DNA from: Monocercomonoides exilis
Lineage: Eukaryota > Preaxostyla > Oxymonadida > Polymastigidae
DNA: 64,000 nt
NCBI GenBank assembly: GCA_001643675.2
Contig: LSRY02000026.1
Span: forward strand, 977,501 to 1,041,500
Direction of reading: 5' to 3'
This document shows positions 33,691-44,040 of this stretch, piece by piece (the stretch's first letter is position 1; every line of letters begins with the position of its first letter). The notes below the pieces were generated by a model. That model worked only from the letters and a program-made list of their open reading frames with translations. It was not told the DNA's origin and did no database searches. The position numbers and the translations under genes are program-made.

Positions 33691-36166
33691 GAAGATTAAT
33701 CTTTTCTCGTTGGGAGAAAAGATGCCCGTTTTCTTTCTTTTTTCTTTCAGTGCTTCCAATCCATATGAAGATGTGATTGAAGAAGTTAATTGAGGAATGG
33801 AAGTTGTTCGATGAGGAGGTGTGATGAATGTCGATGATGATGATGATGATGATGATGATGAGTTATTTGAAGTGTTGTTATTAGATGTTTCTGAAGAAGA
33901 AGAGGAACCACCAAATTGAATTGTTGAAAATGTTGGCTTTGTTTTTTCTTTTGTGTAGAAAGAAAGAGAAGGAGTGTAACCCTGAGCGTAAATATCTTTC
34001 CATGATGAATTCCAATTATCTTTATCAAATTCAGAAACACTTTCATCATTGCAAATATTCCACAATACATCACTTCTTGTTTTCCTTTTCACAACTGCGA
34101 TGTAATGTCCATTTCTTTGATCCAAACGCTTAAATAGTATTTGTCCTGAAAGATGATATATGATGATTTCCTTATTGCTCTCTTGAAGATGTTGAATGTT
34201 TTCTTCTGAATACCCTTTGCAGAAAGTGCGCTGATTAACACGATCTGTTTCTATTAGTAATGTTCTTGAAGGAGCAGAACTAGCAGCATCAGTGCTTTCA
34301 TGACAGAGGGCTAGCACCTCTGGAAATGCAGCCATTTCCTCCCATCTCGCAGCACAGCATTTTTCGTTGCATTCATCACAATAGACACTATTCTTTCCTT
34401 CCAAAACTTCAGTTGCAAAGAGAGAAGATAGTCCATTATGAGTCGAGGAAGAATTGATAACGACATTGTTACAAATTTCATTGAAGTTTGATGTGATTTG
34501 TTGGCATTTTTGGCATTTGAGATGAGTGATGATAACTGGATTGAAGGTATCCATTTCAAATATCTTATTATCTTGAAGAAGTTGATGAAGATTTTCAAAC
34601 GCCTCAGTAACATTCTGTTGCTGTCTGCTGCTGTATCCGCAAAATGTTTCCCATTTGTTGATCAGTGATGGGACCCACGAACGCACTGACGTTCCATCTT
34701 TAGCCAATTGATGACAAACACTTTCAACACGCGAAGATGTGTTCTTCAAAGATGTTTGTTTTTTGAATAAAGATGGTTTTTGAATAGTTATTGAAGAGAA
34801 ACATTGAAGAAGAGAAGCCAAATAGCATGTGTTGCCTAAGTTTGGCAATCCTTTTGCTATTTGTGATGATTTATTTGAAGAATTTAATGAATTTGAGAAA
34901 GATTGAGAATGAGAATGATTTTTTGTTGAATTTTCTTTAGCATTCATTTTTGAAATATTTTTTGAAGAATTGTTTTGAATAGATATTTCATTATTTGAAG
35001 GTTGAATGCTTTGTTGTTGAACTGTTGAAGTGTCATTCTCTTTAGAAAATGAAGAAAAGAGAGTTTGAAATGCTTGAGGTGAAATTAACGTGGGTGAAGT
35101 GGCATAATCAACTAATTGCTCATCCACAAACACATTATCATTTTGAAATGATGAAGAATTTATTTTTTCTTTCAATTTTTTTGTAATTGAAATTTGTGAA
35201 GAAGAAGTTTTTGATTTGAATATTTTGTGAATTGGTATTGGAGATGGAGAAGAGTGACGTTTGTGATTTGAATTTTTATTTTGGTTTTTTGTTGGACCCC
35301 TTTCTCTCCTAATTGGAGTATTGATTGGGGCATCAACAGCTTGAGAAGAAGAAGAATTTGAAGAAGGAGAATTTTTTTCTGAAATGGTTTTTGAATTTGT
35401 ATTGAGTTGAGATGATGTTGAAGAAGAAGAAGACTGTTTTTTATTTGAAGAAGAGTTTTCTGTAACAATTTCATTTTCCCAGGCATCTTCGTCAATAAAT
35501 CTGGCGTAATCTGGCTCAGCTCGCTGCTTTTTCTTTGCTGACTGAAGCGAAGTTGAGGCTTCAGTGGAATGGACCAACATCCAGTTGTTGCCCTTTTCCC
35601 ATTCCTGTTCATTTAAGCCTAAATTTACAAAGAAAATTATTCAAAAAAATAAATATACAAATACAAACCACTTTTGCAAGACGGAAGGTGAGGTTTTTGT
35701 GGAGGAATGATAAATCCTTGGTTCTTTTTGAGCGTTTGCTTCGCGTTAATAAATTTCCCCTCTGTGACATCATATCCATAGTCCTGTAAATCGGATAATG
35801 ATTAGTTACGTGACAGCGCTTGTAGCATTGTTGTCTGAGTGTGCAACGGAGCGTTGTTGTACACCACAGACAGGTCTTCCAGCAACTTTTTGTGATATTC
35901 TGTTTAAAAAAAAATAAATAATTGACAAATCAAAAAGAAAAAAATAACAGAGAGTAAAAATAATATTTTTAACACAATACAAAAAAATAAAAAACCAAAC
36001 CATTCAAAGACTTCAGTAAATCATTAATTACTGAAGATGATTGCCTGTAAGTGTAAAACAAATAGGCAAGCAACGAATCCACGTCATCTCCACCGATGCG
36101 CTTAATTTCTTTCCATAGAACATTACATCGAGAATTTAATGTCGATTCTCGTTTTGAAAACGACAT
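33577..36166 (-). CDS. Ubiquitin-specific-protease-like cysteine protease (C19), copy 1
   Basis: Exons 36001-36166, 35669-35899 and 33577-35618; introns GTTTGG...AACAG and GTTTGT...TTTAG join in phase. The Cys box is GLPNLGNTCYLASLLQCF (near residue 245 of the last exon), the His box is GHYIAVVKR, and the third-residue box is WNICNDESVSEF, all as expected for an active USP fold. CQKCQQ and CDECNEKCC motifs suggest a zinc-binding insertion. A long Ser/Asn-rich, probably disordered N-terminal region precedes the domain. Exon 2 contains an in-frame TAA at 35802-35804 between RN and SLSDLQDYGYD, with the frame continuing on both sides. The last 25 codons overlap the DDE-like frame. The N-terminal exon resembles that of the divergent USP-like gene at 36850. 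Role unknown; a deubiquitinase inside a mobile unit is unusual. Confidence 0.75.
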
Positions 36167-36477
36167 TTTTCTCAAATAAATGTTTTCTTATGGTAAAATA
36201 CAATTATTCTAAAAAAAATTTTTTTTAATTTAAAAAAATATGTATTGTTATTTTTTCATTATTTGACTATTTCCAAAATTGTTAAAAAATATTTTTAATG
36301 TGATTTGAATTGGAGAAAAAATTTTTAAAAATTTCATATCAAAAAAAAATTTGAAAAATTTAAGAATTCTTAAATTGAAGGTTTATTGAATATTCGTCGC
36401 ATAAATGAATATGTCTTTTGACAAATTATATTTTCAAATAAAAATATTAAAAAATAACATTAAATATCATTCTTCAA

Positions 36478-36674
36478 TGAAAAAAAGATCTGACCCATGA
36501 TCCGAATTTCCAAGGGGTCAAAAAGATCAAAAAAATAAGCGTTAAAGGGCGAAAATTGCAGGTAGAAGAATGCAGTTTTTTGGCTATAGATGAAGTTAAA
36601 ATGGTGAAAACAATCATTTTATGCAAAAAAAAAGACCCCTGAAGATTCTGTCATTTTGTGATCGCCATTGTTTT
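36478..36674 (-). repeat. 195-bp repeat, copy B
   Basis: Reverse complement of 31381-31575. It lies in the 680-bp divergent promoter region between the two USP-like genes. It contains a TGACCC/GGGTCA pair about 18 nt apart and an AGGGGTC/GACCCCT pair further apart, so it could fold. Confidence 0.85.
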
Positions 36675-36849
36675 CTTTAAAATGTTTTTTATTTTTTATT
36701 TTCTTTTTTTCTTAACATATATTTCGATTTTTATTAAAATTTAAAAATTTTGTGAGTTTTTAACAAAGTCTATTTTATAATATTAATAAATATTTTAATA
36801 AAAAAATTTCAGTCATAAGCTGATTTAACCCATAAAACTGATTCCTTCG

Positions 36850-38717
36850 ATGTCTTCTCAGAAGTTGTCTTCCTCTGGATCTTCTCGGATTCATTCAAGC
36901 TTGCGGAAAAGCAGTATAATGAATGATGTTGATTCACTGTCAAACTTTTTTGGACAAATGTCAATTGATCATGCGAATAAAGTGCTCTTTGTATTTTTTT
37001 GCAAATCTTCCAACGGAAATATTTTTCTGAATAATCTAATGAAAAGTTTTGGATGTTTGTTTCTTGTTTTGTTTTTTGTTTCTTTGTTTTTGTTTTATTT
37101 TTCTTTGAATTTCTTTTTATTATCTTTCTTTTATCTTTTAATATTCATTTTTAATAAAAGCACCATTGCACAAAATCGTCCAGAAGATGAAGCTCCCTTT
37201 CAATGAATCGAACCCGCATGTCCAAGTTAAAATGCTGCTGTGCCTGACTGAATGGTTTTCCCAACATGAACTTGAGCAGGATTTTTCTTACAGAATCAAA
37301 TGCATTGGAGATAATTTGAAGGAGGATGACAAAGAAAAATCAACAAATTTAACATTACGGAAGCCGTCTTCATCTTCATGTTGCAGTGTCATTTCTTCAG
37401 ACGAAGATGAGGCTGCTGATCAAATGTCTGAAGAAGAAGAAAGTGATGAGGAAGAGACAGAGAGTGAGGAAGATTTTCTGAAAAGAAAAGAAAAGAAATG
37501 CAATGATATTAAAGGAGGAAAGATGGAAATAGAACTCGAGGTTTGGTTTTTTTTTATATTTTTTATTTGCCTGATTCATTAAAACAGGCAAATCAATAAT
37601 TGTTTGATTTATTTTTTTGTATGATGTTTAGAAGCAACAGACTTCAATGGAATTATTAGGAAATCCTTATTCAATTCTTCCAACAGTTCCACAGATGAGC
37701 AGTTTCTTTCAATTTCCTCCTTCTTTGCTATTCCCGACTAACCCTTTTTCGAAAGAATCACGTTCATATGTTCAGGTGTTGTGCGAAAGTGGAAGGGAAC
37801 TAATCAATTTTGGAGCTTCATGTGCTTTGGCATCTGTTTGTCAGTGTTTAGCTTCATTTGGTGTGACTTGTGATGTTAAAAAGAAACGTGTAGGAGCATT
37901 TATTTTTGGAAGGCTATTCAACGCAATCCGTTCACACAGCATCACTAAAAGTATCTGGGGAACAAAATCATTCAAATCATTCATCGAAAAAAATGGTGGG
38001 AGCATTACTGATCCAATGGGAATAACAACAGCGTTCAATTCTGTTTTGAACAGCGCAGCAACTGATGGATGCAATATCAAAAAAGATTTCATTGTGAAGC
38101 AGTCTTCATTCAAACTCTGTGAGAGGTGTTGCCATGTTCGCGTCAACAACCAGTGCCCTTCGTTTTATGTTGTTATTCATCATCCATCTGTTGTTGAAGG
38201 GTTGAATCAATCGTTGAGAGTGATGGAGCAGATTACTGATCAAGAACTATGTGTTGACTCATACTGTGGGATGAATACTATGTTTTTTCAGTGGACTCAA
38301 ATAGATAGATTTCCGAAGATCCTGACCGTTTATCACAGCTTACAAGATAACATTCCAGTTGTGCCTCCACCAAAAACAATAACATTCTGTGGAAATGGTT
38401 CTGGGCCAAAAGCAATGACTGTCACGTCTGAAAAAACAATTCAACAGAAAGGAGAGTTGCTTCAGTTTCCTCGAACTGAGTATAACTTTATTGGATACAT
38501 CCTTCGCTCTGCAAAACCTTCACCAATTGGACATTTTATTGCTGTTGTTGTTGAGGGTAAAGACGAATCGACTGGAGAACTTCAGCTGTTGGAGTGCAAC
38601 GATGGTGTCATATCTCGTGTGAATCCAAAGTTCAATAACGCTTATTGGAAAGCAATGGCAAATGAAGGATGGAGTGGAACTATGTGCTTTTATAAAATCA
38701 CTCAATCGAAAGATTAA
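36850..38717 (+). CDS. USP-like cysteine protease, copy 2
   Basis: Exons 36850-37054, 37161-37540 and 37632-38717. Introns GTTTGT...AAAAG and GTTTGG...TTTAG keep phase, giving 556 residues. The Cys box is NFGASCALASVCQCL (Cys after AS), the His box is PIGHFIAVVVEG, and the Asp/Asn box is LECNDGVISRV. The first two exons match those of copy 1: LNNLMKSFG against INDLLKSLNG, and LHKIVQKM...VKMLLCL against YHKKLLED...TTMLQAL. An acidic Ser/Glu linker (residues about 130-190) follows. This copy has no DDE-like part. The genes are divergently arranged with the repeat between them, so they probably arose by inverted duplication and may share a promoter region. The stop is TAA; downstream sequence is T-rich and non-coding. 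Confidence 0.75.
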
Positions 38718-39094
38718 GTTGTCATTTTGTTTATTTTTCTTTTCTTTCTTTTTTTTGTCAGATATTTTTTGAAAAAAATTTTTTTCTCTTCTCTCTCTTT
38801 TTTTTTTCACTTAGTTTTTAAACATTTTTTATTTTTGATTCTTTTTGCAATTCGTTGAATACAAGATAACAATATTCTAATTTTCAATCAACATTTTTTT
38901 CACGTAACATGACTTTTGAAACCATATGACTATTGAAATTGCAAAGAAAAAAATCATTTCTAATTTTATAATAAAATATCCAAATATAAGAAAAAAAAGA
39001 ATCAATAATAATGAAGCAAAAAATTGATTAGCAAAGTTCAAATGTCTGTTTCAAAAATATTTAGTTTGTGATAATAACATATGTTAATAAACAT

Positions 39095-40834
39095 GTAAAA
39101 TCTTTTCAAAAAAATTTTCAAAAGTTTGAATGAAAAAAAGGATCTGACCCATGATCCGAATTTCCAAGGGGTCAAAAAGATCAAAAAAATAAGCGTTAAA
39201 GGGCGAAAATTGCAGGTAGAAGAATGCAGTTTTTTGGCTATAGATGAAGTTAAAATGGTGAAAACAATCATTTTATGCAAAAAAAAGACCCCTGAAGATT
39301 CTGTCATTTTGTGATCGCCATTGTTTGGACAAAGAAAAAGAGCTGATGCTCTTCAAATACAACGTTTTAAAAATCAAAAAAAACATTTTACTAACTCTTA
39401 TCACGTATATAACAATTAGACAAACAATTAAAATTTTTCTGATATTTGTTTTTTTTTTTTCAATAAATACTCAAAATTTCAAAAAGATATGGTTCTGATT
39501 AAAGCTGGAGTTTTGTTTCTTTCATTTCTTTAAAATCACTTGCTTTTCCAACTTTTTACAGGTTTGCTTTAACTTTCTGTTTTTTAATGTTTGTTGTAAT
39601 GCTATTATTTCTCAAATATATTTTTTATTTACCACTTTTTTAAAAAAAATATGTCAAAATATATTCAAAATCTTTTTATTTTATATTTGTTTGTCAATAA
39701 TATCTGATTCTTATACTGTTGGCCTGTATTTATCTTGCGTTGCGGCTTTTATGAGAAATGGTTTTTAAAAAATGGAGAATTCTTCAGATGCCACTTTCAA
39801 TCATTCATATTTTCTGGAGCTGATTGAGTTCACTTTGCTGCTCGTGCTCCAACAAGAAGAATGAAATATCATTCATTCATTCATCTTCTTTTCATGTTGC
39901 ATCAATTATTGAAGCAGTGGCATATTTTTAATGTGAAAGTGCTTTCACGGCGCATGGTAGCTAATTCAATGAGACGGGGAATTCAATTGTTTGTCGGCTG
40001 GAGACAGCAGCGGAAGAGCAAGAAAATCAAAAGAATGTTCATGTCTTATGAAGTGAAAGGGAGATATTTGTTACAGAAGCAGAACTGCAAAGAAAGGAAA
40101 CGAACGAGAACTAAAGAAGGAGGAGAGATAAAGGAATGAGAATAGAAAGGTACAGAATAGAAAATTAGAAAGGTTATTTTGGTAAATCTATTTAATTCAA
40201 TCTTCATTTTTTTAAACTAATTTTGAACTTTATAATTATAATTTCAAGACTATTTCATGATTTTATTTTATTTTTCTTCTGATTCAGATAAGGATAACGT
40301 TCTCACATGGCTTATTTTGACGAAGCAGACGCGTCTGTTGAATATGCCAGTCTTAGAATTGCGAACAGAAAACAGATGGTGCGGCGTTGGTGTGCGTCCA
40401 TTTGGTTGGTGATGGGCTGTAACATGGCGTGCCGAGAGTTGACAGTCGAAGAACAAAATGCAGGAGTCGGTTGGGCAGTTTGAGCGGTGGGAGGCAGAGC
40501 GGGCAGCGTCGGGGGAGCAGGAACTGCTGCTGATACGGACAGCTGGGGCAGCAGAAGGGGTGTCGCCGACGCTGCTACTGTTGAAGCTGCGGGGGAAGTT
40601 CTTTAAGGAATCGGAGCTTTCGCGCGTGACGACGGTGCAGAAGAAGATGATTGTGGGGGAAGAGTACAAGGTGTCAGTGATGCTGCGGGAGGAAGAGAAG
40701 TGTGAGCCTTGTGAAGGTGTGTTGAAGATGCGGGAGATAAGGCGGGAGCTGAACCGAAAGATGGGAGAGAAGAACACGAAGAGGAGGGCGATGGAGATGA
40801 GCGAGACGATGCTTGCGAGGCAGAGGAGAGAGGA
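39095..40834 (+). repeat. Right arm of the large inverted repeat
   Basis: Partner of 29876-31607. Shared landmarks run in mirrored order: the 195-bp element, TTTGGACAAAGAAAAAGAGC, and the start of the coiled-coil gene. The arms enclose about 7.5 kb with the two USP-like genes. Confidence 0.9.
39126..39326 (-). repeat. 195-bp repeat, copy C
   Basis: Reverse complement of copy A with a few changes. Unlike copy B its similarity to A extends inward (to about 39095) and outward into the long arm, showing that A and C belong to the large inverted duplication. Confidence 0.85.
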
Positions 40835-41198
40835 AGCGAGGAGAGAGTTCTATTTGGAGTAAAGGCAGAAAGGGCGAGAGTGGAAGGGAGATGGGTGGGG
40901 TGTTGAAGAGCATACGAGAACACGATCAGAAGCAGAAGCAGACGACGGAAGAGGAAAAGAGGAAGAGGGAGAAGAAGGAGAAGAAGGAGAAAGGGGAGAA
41001 GACTGCGAGAATTGCGACAGGATAGAGGATGAGAGAGGAGAATGAAAGGAGGCAGAGGGAAGAACAAGGATTGGAAGAGGAAGGAGAGATGAGGAGTTTG
41101 AGGAGGATTTTGAGGGAGAGACGCCGAGAGGGAGAAGGTTTGGAGAAGGGGCGGAGGGAAGGGCGTCTGCACTGGCGACAGCGAGAAGCCGAAAGGAG

Positions 41199-42230
41199 AT
41201 GACGTTTTTGTATTCGCAGCCATACAGCGTTGTCCTTGCTTATCCGCAGTGGATGGTGGAGCGGATTGTACAAAGGGATTCTGTGCAGCCAGGAGAAGAG
41301 GAGGAGGCGTTGCAAGTGGATGACGATGAACATTGCCGCTGCCTCCGCCACCAACACTACTACCACCGCCATCATATTTTGAGATACGAGCGGACTGACG
41401 ATAGCGAAGATGCAAATGAGAGTGGAAATGAAGATGGAGAAGTCAGAAGTGGAGATGAAAAAGAAAGTGGAACAGGAGAGAGCATGGAGCATGAAGAGTT
41501 TGGTGAAGCGAGGCAGAGCAGAATGACGAAAGAAGCGGAAAAGGAAACACAGCAAAAAGACCAGGGCAAGGACCAGGACGAGGGGCACGAGGATGAAGGG
41601 GAGAAGGAGCGAGAGAAATTAGAGGGGGAAGCTGAAGGACAAAATGGATCCACAGGAGACGGATTAGGGGAGCCACTGCAGGCAACGTCGCGGAGCTCAC
41701 CAGAACCGGATGATCTTGAGCCATATCGCTTCCGTCCGTATCCAGTACGGAACAAAGCAAGCGAAGAGATGGGGCAACGTCTTTCATTTAGCACTGCATC
41801 GGAGCCATCGGCAGCCACAGTATCTACGTTTCTGTTTGGGTCGCCGACATCGCGGACAAGTGGATTGGGTGTGGAGCCGAAGGCAGGGCTTGGGGCATCA
41901 GATGGATGGAAGAGCGGAGGAGAAGGCCAGGAGCGTTGGACAGAGAGAACGAGCGGAGAGCAGACTGGAAGAAGTGCTGGGTTCATGGATGTCCCACTGC
42001 TGCGCCTGAGCCAGGTGAAGGGGGTTGAGAAATCGCCTCGGGAGAAGAGAGGTGCGCTGGATGGTAGCAGGACGCTTACGCCAACACAGGAGAGGGAGAA
42101 ATTACAAGGAAAACGGGGCAGAAACAGATATGATAAAAACAACAGTTGGGAGTTTCTTCGCGCACGTATTGTTCATAAGCTGCTTCTGGCATCATATTTC
42201 ACACCGACATGCACATTTTCAGATCTATAG
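41199..42230 (+). CDS. Acidic low-complexity frame in the middle of the right copy
   Basis: This 343-codon frame starts with ATG overlapping the TGA of the preceding coiled-coil frame (ATGA). It is rich in Glu, Gly, Ser and Arg, with a short patterned part (PYRFRPYPVRNK, FLFGSPTSRTSGLGVEP). GC content is raised here and an antisense frame of 256 codons also stays open, so composition alone may explain the openness. There is no counterpart in the left copy. It could be an exon of the surrounding gene or a chance frame. Confidence 0.3.
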   Translation: MTFLYSQPYSVVLAYPQWMVERIVQRDSVQPGEEEEALQVDDDEHCRCLRHQHYYHRHHILRYERTDDSEDANESGNEDGEVRSGDEKESGTGESMEHEEFGEARQSRMTKEAEKETQQKDQGKDQDEGHEDEGEKEREKLEGEAEGQNGSTGDGLGEPLQATSRSSPEPDDLEPYRFRPYPVRNKASEEMGQRLSFSTASEPSAATVSTFLFGSPTSRTSGLGVEPKAGLGASDGWKSGGEGQERWTERTSGEQTGRSAGFMDVPLLRLSQVKGVEKSPREKRGALDGSRTLTPTQEREKLQGKRGRNRYDKNNSWEFLRARIVHKLLLASYFTPTCTFSDL

Positions 42231-42452
42231 ACAATTTCATTTATATTTGGAATTTTTCTTATCTCGATAGTGGAATTTGAATCTACACAGAACAAATGCT
42301 CGAAATAATCTGAAAACGCAAACGTATTAACTCAAGCTTTTGTAAGAACGAGCCAATTGAGCTGTTATTATCAATCATTTTTTCTGCGCACTTGCCTTTC
42401 TCACATTGCTCCCACCTTCTGCTCCACTCAAGCATGATACTGCATTTGATAT

Positions 42453-42677
42453 TTAAAGCTTTGCAGAACATATTGGGAATCGATGGATGAACTCTCTTTT
42501 TAAACTCGCCAGTGACAGCATTTCTGTTGGCTCTGCTGACAAACGCACTTTCACCACCTCTTCAAGACTCTTCTGTTCATCCCCTATCCTCGGCCTCTTC
42601 ATATAACCGATCTCCCTCCAAATCTCATCTATCTCATATCCTCCAAACAATATTTTCAGCATCACATGCACCTGCAC
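42453..42677 (-). pseudogene. Relic of the pseudokinase tail of the surface-protein family
   Basis: The minus-strand peptide ending LASLKREFIHRFPICSAKL resembles SLLKREFIRHFPAGATTL, the C-terminal landmark of the giant gene at 50071-59262 after its kinase-like domain. Only this end is recognisable, and upstream sequence is not kinase-like. It lies antisense inside the right copy of the coiled-coil gene, so it was probably inserted or captured there. Confidence 0.45.
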
Positions 42678-44040
42678 CTACAACTAAATTGAAAACTTTA
42701 TCGTCTTCTTCGTCTCATGTTTTGCACATCTTGCTTAAAGAAGAGGAAGTGGCAAAAAAAGTGATTAGAACGCAAAGAATCAAATTGAAACATGAACCGA
42801 CTGTCTTTGTTAAAGACAGAGTAAAGAAAACACAACTCGGAGATGGGCAAATAATTTCAAAGCTGTGGAGAATAGGGGCAATGAATATACATAAATGAGT
42901 ATGAATCAATGTTTGATAAGAAGAAGAAGAAGAGAAGGATGTGGAAGGAGCAACAGAAAGAGAGATATTGAACGTAGAAGAAGTGTATAAACCTTACAGA
43001 AGCTCTGGATAATTTACACAGCAAGCTTGCTCATTAGTGCGAGAAGATAGCAAATCTTGAAGAATACGAACTGAAAAAGGAAAAAAGATGCATTGCTGAA
43101 CAGCTGGCTATGGAGGCGATATGGGAGAGATGGAAAAAATGGATGACGGCTTGCTTTCGAGCAGAAGAAACAGAAATGAATGAGGCGAAGGAGGATGAGT
43201 ATATGGCTTGGCATCTGAGGGATTGGCATAAAAATTGGCATCATATGCGAAACGGGAACAATTTTGAGAGCGATGAAAGTTACACAACAACAGAAGCAGC
43301 AAATACAGATGAAACAGATGGATCTTTCTCTGTTCCAGTCACAAAACATATTCAGTTGAATTTGGTTCAATTTTCGAGAACGAAAAAGACGAAATTAACA
43401 ATATCTGCTAATTATGATCGCTGCTGAAGAAGAAGAAGAAGAAAGAGGAACAAGGGATGCGAGAGTTGGGATGGGAAGAAGAGGAAGGCGCGTCAGCAGC
43501 GTTCGTTATACAGAGGAAGTTTGATGGGAGAAACGGAGCAGATTCAGAAGAGAATAAGATAAACATCTTCCGATACTCACAACATGTGTGGAATACTTGG
43601 AGCGCTTGCCACAATGGCTCTCTGCACGTGTCAACGCAGCTGCTTCCGTCTGGTTCTCAACATGTGATGGACTTGTTTTGGAAGCAGCAGGAGCAGCCGA
43701 AGAAGATTCCGTCTGTGAACATCGAATGTTCGCTGTTTATTTCATATGGGGCGCGGGATATGGTCACGAGCCTGTTATATGCTCTGAATAAGAACTCGAT
43801 TTGGAATAGCGGGTCGTGTGCAACGGATGAGAAATTTGATGCGAATGACCAGCTCATCCTGTTTACAGGCACCATTACAAAGATCTCTTGCAAGCACAGC
43901 TTTCTGCGCTGCCTCGACAGACACAATGGAAGAGATTTTGGAAAGCTTAATGGTGTTGGAATTTTGCGACAACACAGAGCAGATAGAGAAGAATGTGATG
44001 GAAGCTGCAGAGATGAATGAAATGAATTCCTTTGGTGATT

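Larger units (their letters stand above)
31381..36674. mobile_element. Candidate mobile unit: 195-bp inverted ends enclosing USP-like and DDE-like coding regions
   Basis: Copies A and B of the 195-bp repeat point at each other and enclose 4.9 kb that holds the DDE-like and USP-like genes plus the hairpin-rich segment. The outer flank of A is TTTGTCCAAA and that of B is TTTTCTTTAAAATG; similarity stops within a few bases after CCATTG on both sides. I could not identify a convincing target-site duplication. Copy C complicates the picture: A and C lie in the near-identical arms of the larger inverted repeat, so A-C could reflect that duplication rather than transposition. Confidence 0.4.
39861..44040 (+). 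pseudogene. Right copy of the coiled-coil, Trp-rich (Sfi1-like?) gene
   Basis: Plus-strand blocks are 39861-40139 (LLKQWHIF, LFVGWRQQRKSKKI), 40307-40480 (MAYFDEADASVEYA, MVRRWCASIW), 40458-40862 (MQESVGQFERWEAE), a Lys/Glu coiled coil 40925-41198 with an in-frame TAG at 41023, 43110-43427 (IWERWKKWMTACFRAEE, VPVTKHIQLNLVQFS) and 43457-44040 (FVIQRKFDGRNG, LLYALNKNSIW). Regular Trp/basic helices suggest a cytoskeletal coiled-coil protein; the Sfi1 likeness is tentative. Blocks switch frame at 40458, at the GAA run near 43430 and near 43940, and some of these could be introns. Compared with the left copy it has a longer middle part (40860-43100). Either copy might be functional; the right one looks less damaged. 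Confidence 0.45.

Noticed and set aside
35777-35810. A 26-nt intron (GTAACT...TTACAG) in the USP-like gene
   Set aside because: The ends look canonical, but removal shifts the frame into an immediate TGA, while leaving it in keeps one frame interrupted only by TAA.
31381-39326. One simple transposon bounded by repeat copies A and C
   Set aside because: Identity between A and C continues far outside the repeat into a host-like gene, so they are parts of the larger inverted duplication; A-B is the better candidate pair.
41372-42142. Antisense Ser/Pro-rich frame in the right arm
   Set aside because: Low complexity and opposite to the coiled-coil gene direction; no family similarity.
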